A stretch of DNA of 64,000 bases from Alistipes sp. (GTDB taxonomy: Bacteria; Bacteroidota; Bacteroidia; Bacteroidales; Rikenellaceae), in contig JAGCMF010000019.1 in the NCBI GenBank assembly GCA_017646625.1, forward strand, positions 1-64,000, given 5' to 3'. Both the position numbers and the translations under genes were made by a program. Shown one piece after another: positions 44,238 through 53,794 of the stretch (position 1 is its first letter; each line of letters starts with the position of its first letter). The notes below the pieces were generated by a model. That model saw only the letters and a list, made by a program, of their open reading frames with translations, ran no database searches and was not told where the DNA came from.

Positions 44238-45044
44238 TTACAGTCTATTTAGTTTCTCGGCCATGAGCTCCATGAGCACATCCTCGACACCCGCAATAGA
44301 GAGGTGCAACACCACGTCGTCGACAAAGCCCTCAATCTGCAGGCGCTTGGCTGTAGTGAGGCTCAAGCCGCGCTGACGCATATAGAGGATGGCATCGGCA
44401 TCCATCTGGCCGACAGTAGCACCATGGCTACACTTAACATCATCGGCATATATCTCGAGCTGTGGTAGCGTCTCGATATGCGCATTGCCAATTGTTATGT
44501 TACGGCTCAACTGCTCCGAGTTAGTGCGCTGCGCATCGGGCGCAACATATACCAAGCCCGAGAAGCTGCCGTGCGACTCACCCGACGCAACACCCTTGAC
44601 CACCGTGCGCGACACACAGTCACTAGAGATGTGGTTTACATCCACCGCGACACTCGCAGCATCGTCATCCGTAAGGACAAAGGCACCTCCGAAGTCGAAC
44701 TGCGCATCACGACCCATGAGGCTCGCAACAACACGTGTATCCGAGGGCGAGACAACAAGCTGTGACATGATGCACTTGGCACCCTCGGCCATGGCAACAG
44801 CAACATTAACAGCACTACGGTGGCTCACAACATGCAAGATGCGTAGCTCACCACCCCTCTCAACATCTATATTTACCTCGGCAGTGCAGTCGCCATCGAC
44901 AATGAGAAGCTGTGCTGCGACACCCTCACGCACGGTGATGTCACTATCGCCACACACCTCCGCACACCACGACCCAGCACCTATGATGCCGTCGTGTGGT
45001 AGCGCACGCGTTGCCAGTAACTCCTTCAATCTTTCCGTCATCAC
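44238..45044 (-). CDS. sufD: SufD, Fe-S assembly scaffold partner (short form)
   Basis: A 268-residue SufD. It is recognisable from the beta-helix core and the C-terminal SGLVYVAPDAQRTNSEQLSRN and DDVKCSHGATVGQMDADAILYMRQRGLS, which pairs with SufB. Usual SufD is about 420-450 residues; here the N-terminal helical region and part of the core are absent. With SufB and SufC it forms the SufBC2D scaffold. It overlaps the start of sufS region by a short gap and abuts sufC (1 shared base). Confidence 0.93.
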   Translation of the reverse strand: MMTERLKELLATRALPHDGIIGAGSWCAEVCGDSDITVREGVAAQLLIVDGDCTAEVNIDVERGGELRILHVVSHRSAVNVAVAMAEGAKCIMSQLVVSPSDTRVVASLMGRDAQFDFGGAFVLTDDDAASVAVDVNHISSDCVSRTVVKGVASGESHGSFSGLVYVAPDAQRTNSEQLSRNITIGNAHIETLPQLEIYADDVKCSHGATVGQMDADAILYMRQRGLSLTTAKRLQIEGFVDDVVLHLSIAGVEDVLMELMAEKLNRL

Positions 45045-45799
45045 TACTCCTCCTTATAGTCGTTAATAAGCCAGTCGTAGCCCTCCTTCTCGAGCTTCAA
45101 CGCCAACGTCTTATCGCCTGTGTAGATGATGCGTCCCTTGTACAACACATGCACATAGTCGGGCACGATGTAGTCCAACAGACGCTGGTAGTGGGTGATG
45201 ACAACAGTGGCGTTATCCTCACGCTTGAGGCGTGTGACACCCGTAGCCACGATGCGCAACGCATCGATATCAAGACCAGAGTCTGTCTCGTCGAGGATGG
45301 CGAGCTTCGGATCGAGCATGGCCATCTGGAAGATCTCGTTCTTCTTCTTCTCACCACCCGAGAAGCCCTCATTCACAGCACGCGAGGTGAGCTTGGCGTC
45401 GAGTTCTACGATAGCACTCTTCTCGCGCATCATCTTGAGGTACTCGGCAGCAGTCAACGGCTCAAGACCGCGCGACTTACGCTGCTCGTTAACGGCAATC
45501 TTCATGAAGTTAGCCATGGTAACACCCGGAATCTCAACAGGATACTGGAAGCCGAGGAATAGACCCTTGCGTGATCGTTCCTCGATGGGCAACTCCAAGA
45601 GGTTCTCACCCTCAAACTCCACCTTACCCTCCGTAACGGTGAACTTCTCATTGCCCGCAAGCACCGAGGCAAGTGTCGACTTACCCGAGCCGTTAGGGCC
45701 CATAATAGCATGTACCTCGCCAGCCTTAACCTCGAGGTTTATACCCTTCAAAATCTCCTTATCGCCAACCGTGGCGTGTAGATTTTCAACCTTTAGCAT
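45044..45799 (-). CDS. sufC: Fe-S cluster assembly ATPase SufC
   Basis: A 251-residue ABC-type ATPase. Walker A GPNGSGKST, signature FSGGEKKKNEIFQ, Walker B in LAILDETDSGLD. It drives the conformational change of SufBC2D. Second gene of the operon. Confidence 0.98.
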   Translation of the reverse strand: MLKVENLHATVGDKEILKGINLEVKAGEVHAIMGPNGSGKSTLASVLAGNEKFTVTEGKVEFEGENLLELPIEERSRKGLFLGFQYPVEIPGVTMANFMKIAVNEQRKSRGLEPLTAAEYLKMMREKSAIVELDAKLTSRAVNEGFSGGEKKKNEIFQMAMLDPKLAILDETDSGLDIDALRIVATGVTRLKREDNATVVITHYQRLLDYIVPDYVHVLYKGRIIYTGDKTLALKLEKEGYDWLINDYKEE

Positions 45800-45852
45800 A
45801 TATCTTACTTTTTATTCTTATCGTTAAACACATTGGCGACACCGCCACCCTA

Positions 45853-47298
45853 CTATCCTACGCTGCCCTCGAGACTCAACGACAGCAGCTTCTGCGCCTC
45901 AACAGCAAACTCCATAGGCAACTTGGCAAGCACCTCGCGGGCATAGCCATTGACAATGAGACCCACAGCATCCTCCGTTGTGAGACCTCGCTGGTTGCAG
46001 TAGAAGAGCTGCTCCTCCGATATCTTCGACGTCGTAGCCTCATGCTCCAATACTGCTGTGGGGTTGAAGCAGTCGACAACAGGGAAGGTGTGAGCACCAC
46101 ACTTATCGCCTATGAGCAACGAGTCGCACTGCGAGTAGTTACGGGCATTGTCGGCACCCTTGGCAACACGCACAAGACCACGGTAGGCATTCTGCGACCT
46201 TCCCGCCGAGATACCCTTCGACACTATGCGTGAACGTGTATTACGGCCTATGTGTATCATCTTTGTGCCCGTGTCTGCCTGCTGGTAGTTGTTGGTCATG
46301 GCCACAGAGTAGAACTCGCCAGAGGAGTTATCGCCCTGAAGCACACAGCTCGGATACTTCCACGTGATGGCCGAGCCTGTCTCCACCTGTGTCCACGAGA
46401 GGTGTGCTCCCTGGCGGCATATACCTCGCTTCGTAACGAAGTTATAGATGCCACCCTTGCCCTCCTTATCGCCTGGATACCAGTTCTGCACCGTAGAGTA
46501 CTTTACATCGGCATCCTTCTCCACGACAATCTCCACAACGGCAGCATGCAGCTGGTTCTCATCACGGCGTGGCGCTGTGCATCCCTCGAGGTAGCTAACA
46601 TATGAGCCCTCATCCGCTACGATAAGCGTACGTTCAAACTGTCCTGTGCCCTCGGCATTTATGCGGAAGTAGGTAGATAGCTCCATGGGGCAGCGCACAC
46701 CCTTGGGTATGTAGCAGAAGGAGCCGTCGGAGAATACCGCAGCGTTGAGTGCCGCGTAGAAGTTATCGGTATATGGCACTACCGAGCCGAGGTACTTCTT
46801 AATGAGCTCGGGGTGCTCCTTTATAGCCTCGCTTATGGAGCAGAAGATTATGCCCTTCTCCGCCAGCGTGTCACGGAACGTAGTCTTCACAGATACAGAG
46901 TCCATGACAGCATCGACAGCAACACCCGCAAGTGCCATCTGCTCCTCGAGGGGTATGCCGAGCTTGTCGAAGGTGCGCTTAAGCTCGGGGTCTACCTCGT
47001 CCATGGAGTTCAACGCCTTCTTCTGCTTGGGCGCAGCATAGTAGATGACATCCTGGAAGTCAATCTCTGGGATGTCGAGATGTGCCCACTCGGGGTGCTT
47101 GAGGGTCAGCCAATGACGGTATGCCTTGAGTCTGCGCTCGAGCATCCAGTCGGGCTCACCCTTCTTCTCGGAGATGAGTCGAATGACATCCTCCGACAAT
47201 CCACGACCAATAGTCTCGGTCTCAATGTCGGTGACAAAGCCATACTTATAATCGCCCGTCTCAAGTTCCTGAATTATATCTTTTGTTGTCTTTTCCAT
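45853..47298 (-). CDS. sufB: Fe-S cluster assembly protein SufB
   Basis: A 481-residue scaffold protein on which the nascent Fe-S cluster is built. It has [20 protein letters not shown], the conserved [16 protein letters not shown] and the Cys in [18 protein letters not shown]. The ATG at 47298 (MEKTTKDI) was preferred over 47319, which lies at the -7 box. First gene of sufBCDS-tmk-doxX. Confidence 0.97.
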   Translation of the reverse strand: MEKTTKDIIQELETGDYKYGFVTDIETETIGRGLSEDVIRLISEKKGEPDWMLERRLKAYRHWLTLKHPEWAHLDIPEIDFQDVIYYAAPKQKKALNSMDEVDPELKRTFDKLGIPLEEQMALAGVAVDAVMDSVSVKTTFRDTLAEKGIIFCSISEAIKEHPELIKKYLGSVVPYTDNFYAALNAAVFSDGSFCYIPKGVRCPMELSTYFRINAEGTGQFERTLIVADEGSYVSYLEGCTAPRRDENQLHAAVVEIVVEKDADVKYSTVQNWYPGDKEGKGGIYNFVTKRGICRQGAHLSWTQVETGSAITWKYPSCVLQGDNSSGEFYSVAMTNNYQQADTGTKMIHIGRNTRSRIVSKGISAGRSQNAYRGLVRVAKGADNARNYSQCDSLLIGDKCGAHTFPVVDCFNPTAVLEHEATTSKISEEQLFYCNQRGLTTEDAVGLIVNGYAREVLAKLPMEFAVEAQKLLSLSLEGSVG

Positions 47299-47318
47299 CT
47301 TATAACAATTATATCTCA

Positions 47319-47350
47319 CAAAGGTAACAAAAACTATTCACAACAACAAA
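47319..47350 (-). promoter_or_regulatory. Promoter of sufBCDS
   Basis: -33 TTTG (47350-47347) and -7 TACCTTTG (47326-47319) on the minus strand with a 20-nt gap. Predicted start near 47312, giving a 14-nt leader. Confidence 0.8.
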
Positions 47351-47412
47351 ATATTATCAATCTTTATTTTTTATATAGGTATAAGAGTGGGTTATATTCG
47401 GCAGCAGAGGAG

Positions 47413-47657
47413 GGAGACAAAGGGCAGAAGGGGTAGGCGCTGTCGCGGATGCTGTGTATAGTGCCAAGGGGCATAAAGCGTCATAAAAGGGCATAAAAGG
47501 TAGGCGTTGTCGCGGTTGCTGTGTATGGCGCCAAAGGGCATAAAGCGTCATAAAAGGGCATAAAAGGTAAGGCGTTGTCGCGGACTTTTGTTTTTACCTT
47601 TTTGACCCTTCTGACCCTTGTGACCTTTTTTGCCCTTTGGTACCCGAGAATGAAAAG
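47413..47657 (+). repeat. Decamer-hairpin repeat cluster A
   Basis: One partial and two fuller copies (about 47413-47446, 47464-47515, 47531-47645) of an intergenic repeat. The left arm consists of about 10-bp units (AAAGGGCATA, AAGCGTCATA, AAAGGGCATA), the loop GGCGTTGTCGCGGAC, and the right arm a pyrimidine-rich complement (TACCTTTTTGACCC...TGCCCTTTGG). Together they form a long imperfect hairpin. The outer boundary is ACCCGAGAATGAAAAG. It lies between sufB and der, with no coding content. Confidence 0.85.
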
Positions 47658-47734
47658 GACAGCAAGACAACTTGTCTCACTGCCCCGATGTCTCAAAAGA
47701 GCTCAAATATTTTCAACCTCGCCAGCGTGAGACC

Positions 47735-47862
47735 AATTTCTTGTCAGAAGGGGTCAGGCTTGGCCTCGATAAAGAGATTCGGCTGGATGGGACATACTTG
47801 GCGTATTTCCCATTCAGCCGAATGATTGAGAGGTCGAGAATGACCCCTTATCACAAGAAATT
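47735..47862. repeat. 128-bp imperfect palindrome after der
   Basis: Outer arms AATTTCTTGTCAGAAGGGGT... (47735-47756) and their complement (47841-47862) match at 20 of 22 positions. Inner arms around ATTCGGCTGGATGGGA (47777-47792) pair with 47808-47823 with one mismatch. The right end overlaps the der stop codon. It is unrelated to the other repeats here. It could be a MITE, a large terminator, or a structured RNA. Confidence 0.85.
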
Positions 47863-49165
47863 ACTTCTGGCGGAAGTATATCTGAATTGGCACTCCCGAA
47901 AAATCCCACTGTTCACGCAGTTTGTTCTCAAGGAAGCGACGGTATGACTCCTTGATGTACTGGGGAAGGTTCACGAAGAAGGCGAACTGGGGTGTAGGGG
48001 TTGGGAGCTGCGTAACATACTTGATCTTGATGTACTTACCCTTGATGGCTGCGGGTGGGTAGTTCTCGATGAGAGGCAAGAAGAAGTCGTTGAGCTCGGA
48101 GGTGGAGATGCGGCGCTTACGCGACTCGTATACGCGGATGGCCGTCTGGAGCACGTCGAGGATACGCTGCTTGTTGATAACAGAGGTGAAGACGATAGGA
48201 ATATCGCTAAATGGAGCAAGTTTCTTCTCGAGGAACTCACGCCACACCTTCATGGTGTTGCTATCCTTCTCCACCAAGTCCCACTTGTTAACGACGATGA
48301 CACAACCCTTACGGTTACGCACAATGAGGTTGTGGATATTGAGGTCCTGCGACTCTATGCCCTGCTCGGCATCGAGCATGAGGACACAGACATCGGAGTT
48401 CTCGATGGCACGTATAGAGCGCATCACAGAGTAGAACTCGAGGTCCTCGGTGACCTTACCCTTCTTACGCATACCCGCGGTGTCGACGAGGTAGAAGTCC
48501 ATGCCGTACATGTTGTAGCGCGTGTGTATGGAGTCGCGCGTAGTGCCCGCCACGTTGGTGACGATGTTACGTTCCTGGCCAAGGAGGGCATTTGTCATAG
48601 ACGACTTACCGACATTTGGGCGACCCACGATGGTGATGCGTGGGAGTGTGGCATCGTACTCGGCAGAGGTATCCTCGGGGAGGTTGGCGAGGATGGCATC
48701 CATCATATCGCCAGTACCGCTACCCGACATTGAGCTGATGCAGAATGGCTCGCCGAGGCCGAGGGCATGGAACTCGTGAGAGTAGTATATGAGCTCGTAG
48801 GTGTCTACCTTGTTGCACACCAAGAGCACCTTCTTACCCGAACGGCGAAGGATGTCGGCCATCATCATGTCGAGGTCGGTGATGCCTGTCTTGACCTCAA
48901 CGAGGAAGAGGATAAGGTCTGCCTCGTCGATGGCGAGCATCACCTGGCGACGTATCTCATCCTCGAAGATATCCTCCGAGTTTACGGTATAACCACCAGT
49001 GTCGATGATAGAGAACTCCTTACCGTTCCAATCGGTCTTACCGTAGTGGCGGTCACGTGTTGTACCAGCCGTCTCATCGACGATGGCCTGACGCTGACCT
49101 ACGAGACGATTGAAGAGTGTCGACTTACCCACATTTGGGCGACCTACAATTGCTACAAGACTCAT
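47861..49165 (-). CDS. der: Ribosome-assembly GTPase Der
   Basis: A 434-residue protein with two tandem GTPase domains and a C-terminal KH-like domain, needed for 50S ribosome assembly. P-loops are GRPNVGKST (8-16) and GRPNVGKSS (about 182); G3 DTGG and DTAG, G4 NKVD and NKWD are intact. Length normal. A -7 box lies about 55 nt upstream. Its stop lies in a palindrome at 47735-47862. Confidence 0.98.
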   Translation of the reverse strand: MSLVAIVGRPNVGKSTLFNRLVGQRQAIVDETAGTTRDRHYGKTDWNGKEFSIIDTGGYTVNSEDIFEDEIRRQVMLAIDEADLILFLVEVKTGITDLDMMMADILRRSGKKVLLVCNKVDTYELIYYSHEFHALGLGEPFCISSMSGSGTGDMMDAILANLPEDTSAEYDATLPRITIVGRPNVGKSSMTNALLGQERNIVTNVAGTTRDSIHTRYNMYGMDFYLVDTAGMRKKGKVTEDLEFYSVMRSIRAIENSDVCVLMLDAEQGIESQDLNIHNLIVRNRKGCVIVVNKWDLVEKDSNTMKVWREFLEKKLAPFSDIPIVFTSVINKQRILDVLQTAIRVYESRKRRISTSELNDFFLPLIENYPPAAIKGKYIKIKYVTQLPTPTPQFAFFVNLPQYIKESYRRFLENKLREQWDFSGVPIQIYFRQK

Positions 49166-49217
49166 AATTATATATATTTTTATTCTTCGTTTCTACATAT
49201 ATCTACATACGACGCGA

Positions 49218-49225
49218 CAAAGATA
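49218..49225 (-). promoter_or_regulatory. -7 box of der
   Basis: TATCTTTG on the minus strand; the predicted leader is about 46 nt. Confidence 0.6.
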
Positions 49226-49297
49226 AGACAATTAGTCGAATTTTGGAAACTTTATAAAATATTTAACTATTATTTTGGTTTATTTAGTAAAAGTAAC

Positions 49298-49305
49298 TAC
49301 CTTTG
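49298..49305 (+). promoter_or_regulatory. -7 box of the barrel-phoH operon
   Basis: TACCTTTG, 9 nt before ATG 49315, so the leader is only a few nucleotides. This argues against an earlier TTG start at 49303. Confidence 0.65.
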
Positions 49306-49314
49306 AGGGATAGT

Positions 49315-49983
49315 ATGAAGAGGTATAGAGAGATTATCATAGGCGCAGTGATGGCTGTTGTGGCGATGGTGGCAGGTGCTGGTGAGGCATGCGCACAGGG
49401 CTACGACCTCAACGGATACACCGTACAGTCTGAACGACGACGCATACACACCGAGTGGGGAATAGGCGTAGGTGGCGTATTTACGGGCATATATGAGCTC
49501 TCGACACCCGACATACGCATAAGCCCACGCTTCGGCATCCAGGGACACCTCGAGATGGCGGTATGCTTCGGCCGTAACTTCGCCATAGAGACAGAGCTGT
49601 CGTATGAGGGTGGCACGATGGATGTTGCCACAGAGGGCCTCGAACATCGTATTCGCACACGCACCTTCGACATCCCCGTGTTGCTATCGCTACGCATGGC
49701 TGGCGGACGTATACGACTATCGGCAGGCCCACAGTTCACGGTGCTCTCCAAGGGTGAGTATACCGAGGGTGGCGACGTGCGCCTATATGGCCCCGTATCG
49801 CCAACATGGAACATAGCCGCAGCATTAGGTGTACGCATAAGTCGAAGCTTCATCATCGAGGCACGATACATACACCCGCTGGATGAGACCTACAACCAGT
49901 TTGGTGGCAAGGAGTCGGCGCCGGGCATAGAGTTCGAGAGTCGTCAATACCGCATAACGGCAGGACTGACACTCCTTTTTTAG
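49315..49983 (+). CDS. Small outer-membrane beta-barrel protein
   Basis: A 222-residue exported protein. The signal peptide (1-25, ending ACAQG) is followed by strands typical of the porin/OmpW-like small barrel families, ending in Phe (TAGLTLLF). The function is unknown. 14 nt ahead of phoH in the same orientation. Confidence 0.8.
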   Translation: MKRYREIIIGAVMAVVAMVAGAGEACAQGYDLNGYTVQSERRRIHTEWGIGVGGVFTGIYELSTPDIRISPRFGIQGHLEMAVCFGRNFAIETELSYEGGTMDVATEGLEHRIRTRTFDIPVLLSLRMAGGRIRLSAGPQFTVLSKGEYTEGGDVRLYGPVSPTWNIAAALGVRISRSFIIEARYIHPLDETYNQFGGKESAPGIEFESRQYRITAGLTLLF

Positions 49984-49997
49984 CAACACATGAGACT

Positions 49998-50987
49998 ATG
50001 AGTGAGGAGATTATAAGAGAGATTATCATCGAGGGTGTGGATGCCCGAGAGCTATATGGCGCACAGGATGCCTACCTCGACGAGATGCGCGAGTTGTGCC
50101 CCAAGCTCAAGATTGTGGCACGTGGCGACAAGATAAAGGCAATAGGTGCCAAGGGCGACATTGCAGCCTTCGAACGTAAGATGCAGGCACTCGTGGAGTA
50201 CTATCTTAAGTATGGACACATATCCTCGGAGGTGGTAGCACAGGCATTCTCATCGAGCATCACGGAGCTTGCGACAGAGCCCCCAGCGGTGGATAAGGAT
50301 GTGATAGTATACGGCAACAATGGCGCGATAATACGTGCACGCACAGTTAACCAGCAGCGCCTGGTGAAGCTCGCAGAACGTAACGACCTGCTCTTTGCCG
50401 TGGGCCCCGCAGGCTCGGGTAAGACATATACGGCAATAGCACTCGCTGTGCGCGCACTCAAGGAACGCGAGATACGACGCATAATACTCACACGCCCCGC
50501 GGTGGAGGCGGGCGAGAAGCTCGGATTCCTCCCTGGCGACATGAAGGAGAAGCTCGACCCCTACCTACAGCCACTATACGATGCGCTGAACGACATGATA
50601 CCTGCGGCGAAGCTACAGAAGTATCTCGAGGAGGGCACGGTGCAGATAGCACCCCTGGCATATATGCGTGGTAGGACATTAGACAACGCCTTTGTGATAC
50701 TCGACGAGGCGCAGAACACCACACTATCGCAGATAAAGATGTTCCTCACACGCATGGGCCGCAATGCCAAGTTCATTGTAACGGGCGACGTGACACAGAT
50801 AGACCTACCACGAAGGTCGGACAGCGGACTTACGAAGGCGATGACGACTCTGAAGGATGTGGAGGGCATAGGCATCGTGGAGTTCGACAAGCGCGACATC
50901 GTGCGACACCGCCTGGTGAAGTACATCGTCGAGGCCTTCGACAAGCGCGAGGAGTTAGAAAACAGCCTCCGCAAACGCGACGAGTAA
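49998..50987 (+). CDS. PhoH-family ATPase
   Basis: A 329-residue PhoH-like P-loop protein. The N-terminal KH-like part (about 1-80) is followed by the ATPase core: Walker A GPAGSGKT (about 135-142), LTRPAVEAGEKLGFLPGD, Walker B in AFVILDEAQN, and VTGDVTQIDLP. Linked in other bacteria to RNA metabolism and phosphate stress. Cytosolic. Confidence 0.95.
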   Translation: MSEEIIREIIIEGVDARELYGAQDAYLDEMRELCPKLKIVARGDKIKAIGAKGDIAAFERKMQALVEYYLKYGHISSEVVAQAFSSSITELATEPPAVDKDVIVYGNNGAIIRARTVNQQRLVKLAERNDLLFAVGPAGSGKTYTAIALAVRALKEREIRRIILTRPAVEAGEKLGFLPGDMKEKLDPYLQPLYDALNDMIPAAKLQKYLEEGTVQIAPLAYMRGRTLDNAFVILDEAQNTTLSQIKMFLTRMGRNAKFIVTGDVTQIDLPRRSDSGLTKAMTTLKDVEGIGIVEFDKRDIVRHRLVKYIVEAFDKREELENSLRKRDE

Positions 50988-51007
50988 GAGGGGGCAACAA
51001 GGAGCAA

Positions 51008-51087
51008 GACAAAAGTCCGCGACAACGCATTACCTTTTATGCCCTTTTATGACGCTTTATGCCCTTTGATACCCGAGAATGAAAAGC
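51008..51087 (-). repeat. Decamer-hairpin repeat B (half unit)
   Basis: The inverse-orientation copy of the loop and left arm (TCCGCGACAACGC, then TTATGCCCTTTTATGACGC), with the same ACCCGAGAATGAAAAG boundary. Located between phoH and pepD. Confidence 0.8.
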
Positions 51088-51117
51088 AACTAAACAACTA
51101 ACTAAAATAATAGAACT

Positions 51118-52578
51118 ATGGACAAGAATTTGAAAGGTTTGAAGCCAGCGTTGGTGTGGAAGCACTTCGCGGCGATATGCGACATCCCACACCCATCACA
51201 CGAGGAGGATGCTATACGTGCATACATCGTTAAGTGGGCAGAGGAGCTCGGCCTTGAGCACAAGGTTGACGAGGCACAGAATGTATATGTATATAAGCCA
51301 GCGACACCAGGCATGGAGGACCGCAAGGGCATAATCCTCCAGGCACACACCGACATGGTGCCACAGAAGAACAACGACAAGGAGTTTAACTTCTCGACAG
51401 ACCCTATCGAGGCATATATCGATGGCGAGTGGGTTACAGCAAATGGCACAACACTCGGCGCCGACAACGGCATAGGCCTCGCAGCAGCAATGGCGGCGAT
51501 GGAGGATGCAGACCTCGTACACGGCCCATTGGAGTGTCTCTTCACCGCAACAGAGGAGACAGGCATGGATGGAGCCTTCGGCCTACAGAGTGGCATGCTC
51601 AAGGGCGACATCCTACTAAACCTCGACTCGGAGACAGAGGGCGAGTTGTACGTAGGCTGCGCTGGTGGCATGGATGTGAACGTGACATTCAAGTATCGTG
51701 AGCAGCCCTTGGAGGGTAAGTTCGCAGCATACAAGCTCACAGTGAAGGGCCTCAAGGGTGGTCACTCGGGCATCCAGATTGGCACACAGCGTGCTAACGC
51801 CAACAAGGTGCTCTTCCGCCTATTGCGCCAGGAGACAGAGTCTTACGGCTTGGAGATAGCTGCCGTGGAGGGTGGTAACATGCGTAACGCCATACCTCGT
51901 GAGGCATGGGCCATCGTCGTGGTACGCGAGGCCGAGAAGGCTATATTCGAGGCTAACGTGAAGTCATACGAGAGGGTTATCATCAAGGAGTTTGAGGGCA
52001 TCGAGGACTCTATAGAGATATTCGCCGAGGAGGTGGAGTGCCCAAAGGCCATCATCCCACACCTCGAGTCACACTCTCTCATCCGCGCCATCTGCGGCTG
52101 TCCTAACGGCGTGCAGCGCATGTCGATAGCCATGGAGAACCTCGTGCAGACATCTTCAAACCTCGCAATCGTGGTATCTAACGGCTCGACAATAGAGGTT
52201 AAGTGCCTGTTGCGTTCGTCGGTAGACACAGAGAAGGGTGAGCTTGCAGGTGCCATATCTTCAGTCTTTGAGCTTGCGGGTGCCAACGTCGAGCTATCGG
52301 GCTCATACAGCGGCTGGAACCCCAACATGAAGTCACCAATACTCCACACCATGCTCTCGTCATACGAGAAGCTATACGGTGTGAAGCCATCTGTTACAGC
52401 CATCCACGCAGGCTTGGAGTGCGGCATCATAGGTGCCAAGTACCCCGGCATGGATATGATATCGTTCGGCCCAACAATCTGCTACCCTCACTCACCAGAT
52501 GAGAAGGTAAACATCGCCTCTGTGGAGAAGTTCTACGACTTCTTGCTCAACACCATCAAAAACGCACCACAGAAGTAG
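51118..52578 (+). CDS. pepD: Aminoacyl-histidine dipeptidase (M20 family)
   Basis: A 486-residue PepD-type metallopeptidase that cleaves Xaa-His and other dipeptides. Metal ligands are in LQAHTDMVPQ, GADNGIGLAAAM (bridging Asp) and TATEETGMDGAF (Glu base and metal Glu). The lid domain follows, with the terminal His in the IHAGLECG region. Cytosolic. The diacylglycerol-kinase-like gene starts 6 nt after the stop. Confidence 0.95.
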   Translation: MDKNLKGLKPALVWKHFAAICDIPHPSHEEDAIRAYIVKWAEELGLEHKVDEAQNVYVYKPATPGMEDRKGIILQAHTDMVPQKNNDKEFNFSTDPIEAYIDGEWVTANGTTLGADNGIGLAAAMAAMEDADLVHGPLECLFTATEETGMDGAFGLQSGMLKGDILLNLDSETEGELYVGCAGGMDVNVTFKYREQPLEGKFAAYKLTVKGLKGGHSGIQIGTQRANANKVLFRLLRQETESYGLEIAAVEGGNMRNAIPREAWAIVVVREAEKAIFEANVKSYERVIIKEFEGIEDSIEIFAEEVECPKAIIPHLESHSLIRAICGCPNGVQRMSIAMENLVQTSSNLAIVVSNGSTIEVKCLLRSSVDTEKGELAGAISSVFELAGANVELSGSYSGWNPNMKSPILHTMLSSYEKLYGVKPSVTAIHAGLECGIIGAKYPGMDMISFGPTICYPHSPDEKVNIASVEKFYDFLLNTIKNAPQK

Positions 52579-52584
52579 TCAGCG

Positions 52585-53568
52585 ATGAGACAGGAGATGG
52601 TAGATAGTCACATTGACACGCACAACACCAAGTGGTTCGTCATCGTCAACCCCACGGCAGGTGCCGGCAAGGGGTTGACGGACTACCCTCTCATCTCGAA
52701 GTTGCTGCGCGACAATAGCATAGCCCACGAGGCGGTATTCACCGAGCATAAGCACCACGCCACGGAGCTCACCGTATCGGCCATAGATAGCGGCTATAGA
52801 GATATCATCGTTGTGGGTGGCGACGGCACACTCCACGAGGTGATAAACGGTCTGTTCATACAGCGCACCGTAGCTCCCGACGACGTGACGATAGCCGTGA
52901 TATCGGCGGGCACAGGAAACGACTGGATACGTATGTTCGGCATACCACGCCGATACTCCGAGGCCATACGCGCAATAAAGGAGGGCTACACCTTCTTGCA
53001 GGATGTGGCAGAGGTGACATACGAGGAGGCGAAGTACCAACAGAGGCGCTACATGGCGAATGTTGCGGGCATAGGCTTCGATGCCGAGGTGCTACGGCGC
53101 ACACAGCAGAGCAGCATAAAGAGACACCTGGGACGTAGTGGTTACCTATGGTGCCTCATACGCAGCTTCTTCGGCCATAAGGATACTGGCGTGAAGGTGT
53201 GGGTCGACGATAGGCTTATATACAACAACCTACTCTTCAGCGTGGCCATGGGCGTGGGTAAGTATAACGGCGGTGGCATACAGCAGCTGCCCGACGCTGT
53301 GGCTGACGACGGTCTTCTCGACATAACCCTCATACGACCACTACACTGGTGGCATGTGCTCTTCCGCATACGCCGCATCTTCAACGGACAGATATACTCC
53401 ATAGGTCATGTCATGCATGCCCGAGGCAGTAAGATACGCATAGAGTCGACACCCGAGACACCCCTTGAGATTGACGGTGAGCTCTATGGCGACACCCCTA
53501 TAGAGTGCCGTGTGCTACACCGCGCCGTGCGCGTAATAGTCAACAGGTCATTCGTGGAGAAGAGGTAA
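52585..53568 (+). CDS. Diacylglycerol-kinase-family lipid kinase
   Basis: A 327-residue DagK/YegS-type kinase. It has the nucleotide-binding FVIVNPTAGAGKG and GGDGTLHEVINGL near the N-terminus, then GTGNDW. A C-terminal beta sandwich ends with the EIDGELYGDTP motif, part of the lipid-binding site. The substrate could be diacylglycerol or a sphingoid base; the latter is plausible in Bacteroidales. Co-transcribed with pepD. ATG 52597 is an alternative start. Confidence 0.92.
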   Translation: MRQEMVDSHIDTHNTKWFVIVNPTAGAGKGLTDYPLISKLLRDNSIAHEAVFTEHKHHATELTVSAIDSGYRDIIVVGGDGTLHEVINGLFIQRTVAPDDVTIAVISAGTGNDWIRMFGIPRRYSEAIRAIKEGYTFLQDVAEVTYEEAKYQQRRYMANVAGIGFDAEVLRRTQQSSIKRHLGRSGYLWCLIRSFFGHKDTGVKVWVDDRLIYNNLLFSVAMGVGKYNGGGIQQLPDAVADDGLLDITLIRPLHWWHVLFRIRRIFNGQIYSIGHVMHARGSKIRIESTPETPLEIDGELYGDTPIECRVLHRAVRVIVNRSFVEKR

Positions 53569-53715
53569 AAGGGCAGAAAAGGTAAGGCGTTGACGAGTAC
53601 CAAAGGGCATAAAACGTCATAAAAGGTCATAAAAGGTAGGCGTTGTCGCGGACTTTTTTTTACCTTTTTTGACCCTTTTGACCCTTGTGACCTTTTGTGC
53701 CCTTTCTGCCCTTTC
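53569..53715 (+). repeat. Decamer-hairpin repeat cluster C
   Basis: A partial unit (53569-53598) and a full hairpin unit (53599-53715) with the CCAAAGGGCATAAAACGTCA left arm, the GGCGTTGTCGCGGAC loop, and the pyrimidine-rich right arm. It lies between the lipid kinase and the ATPase cassette. Confidence 0.85.
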
Positions 53716-53745
53716 ACACATCACCTGTCACACCCGACCATCACC

Positions 53746-53794
53746 CTACACCCCTTGTGACACTGTGACATTGTGACATTGTGACATTGTGACA
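53746..53794. repeat. Left inverted repeat of the ATPase cassette (8-mer array)
   Basis: CTACACCCC followed by five TTGTGACA units (the second starting with C). It is the inverted partner of 55249-55289: 40 of 41 positions match. It doubles as the end of the ATPase gene, giving the stop TAG and about 16 C-terminal residues. Confidence 0.9.

Noticed and set aside
47672-47947. A 91-codon frame across the palindrome after der
   Set aside because: It is produced by the palindromic sequence and the antisense of the der end, without family resemblance or start context.
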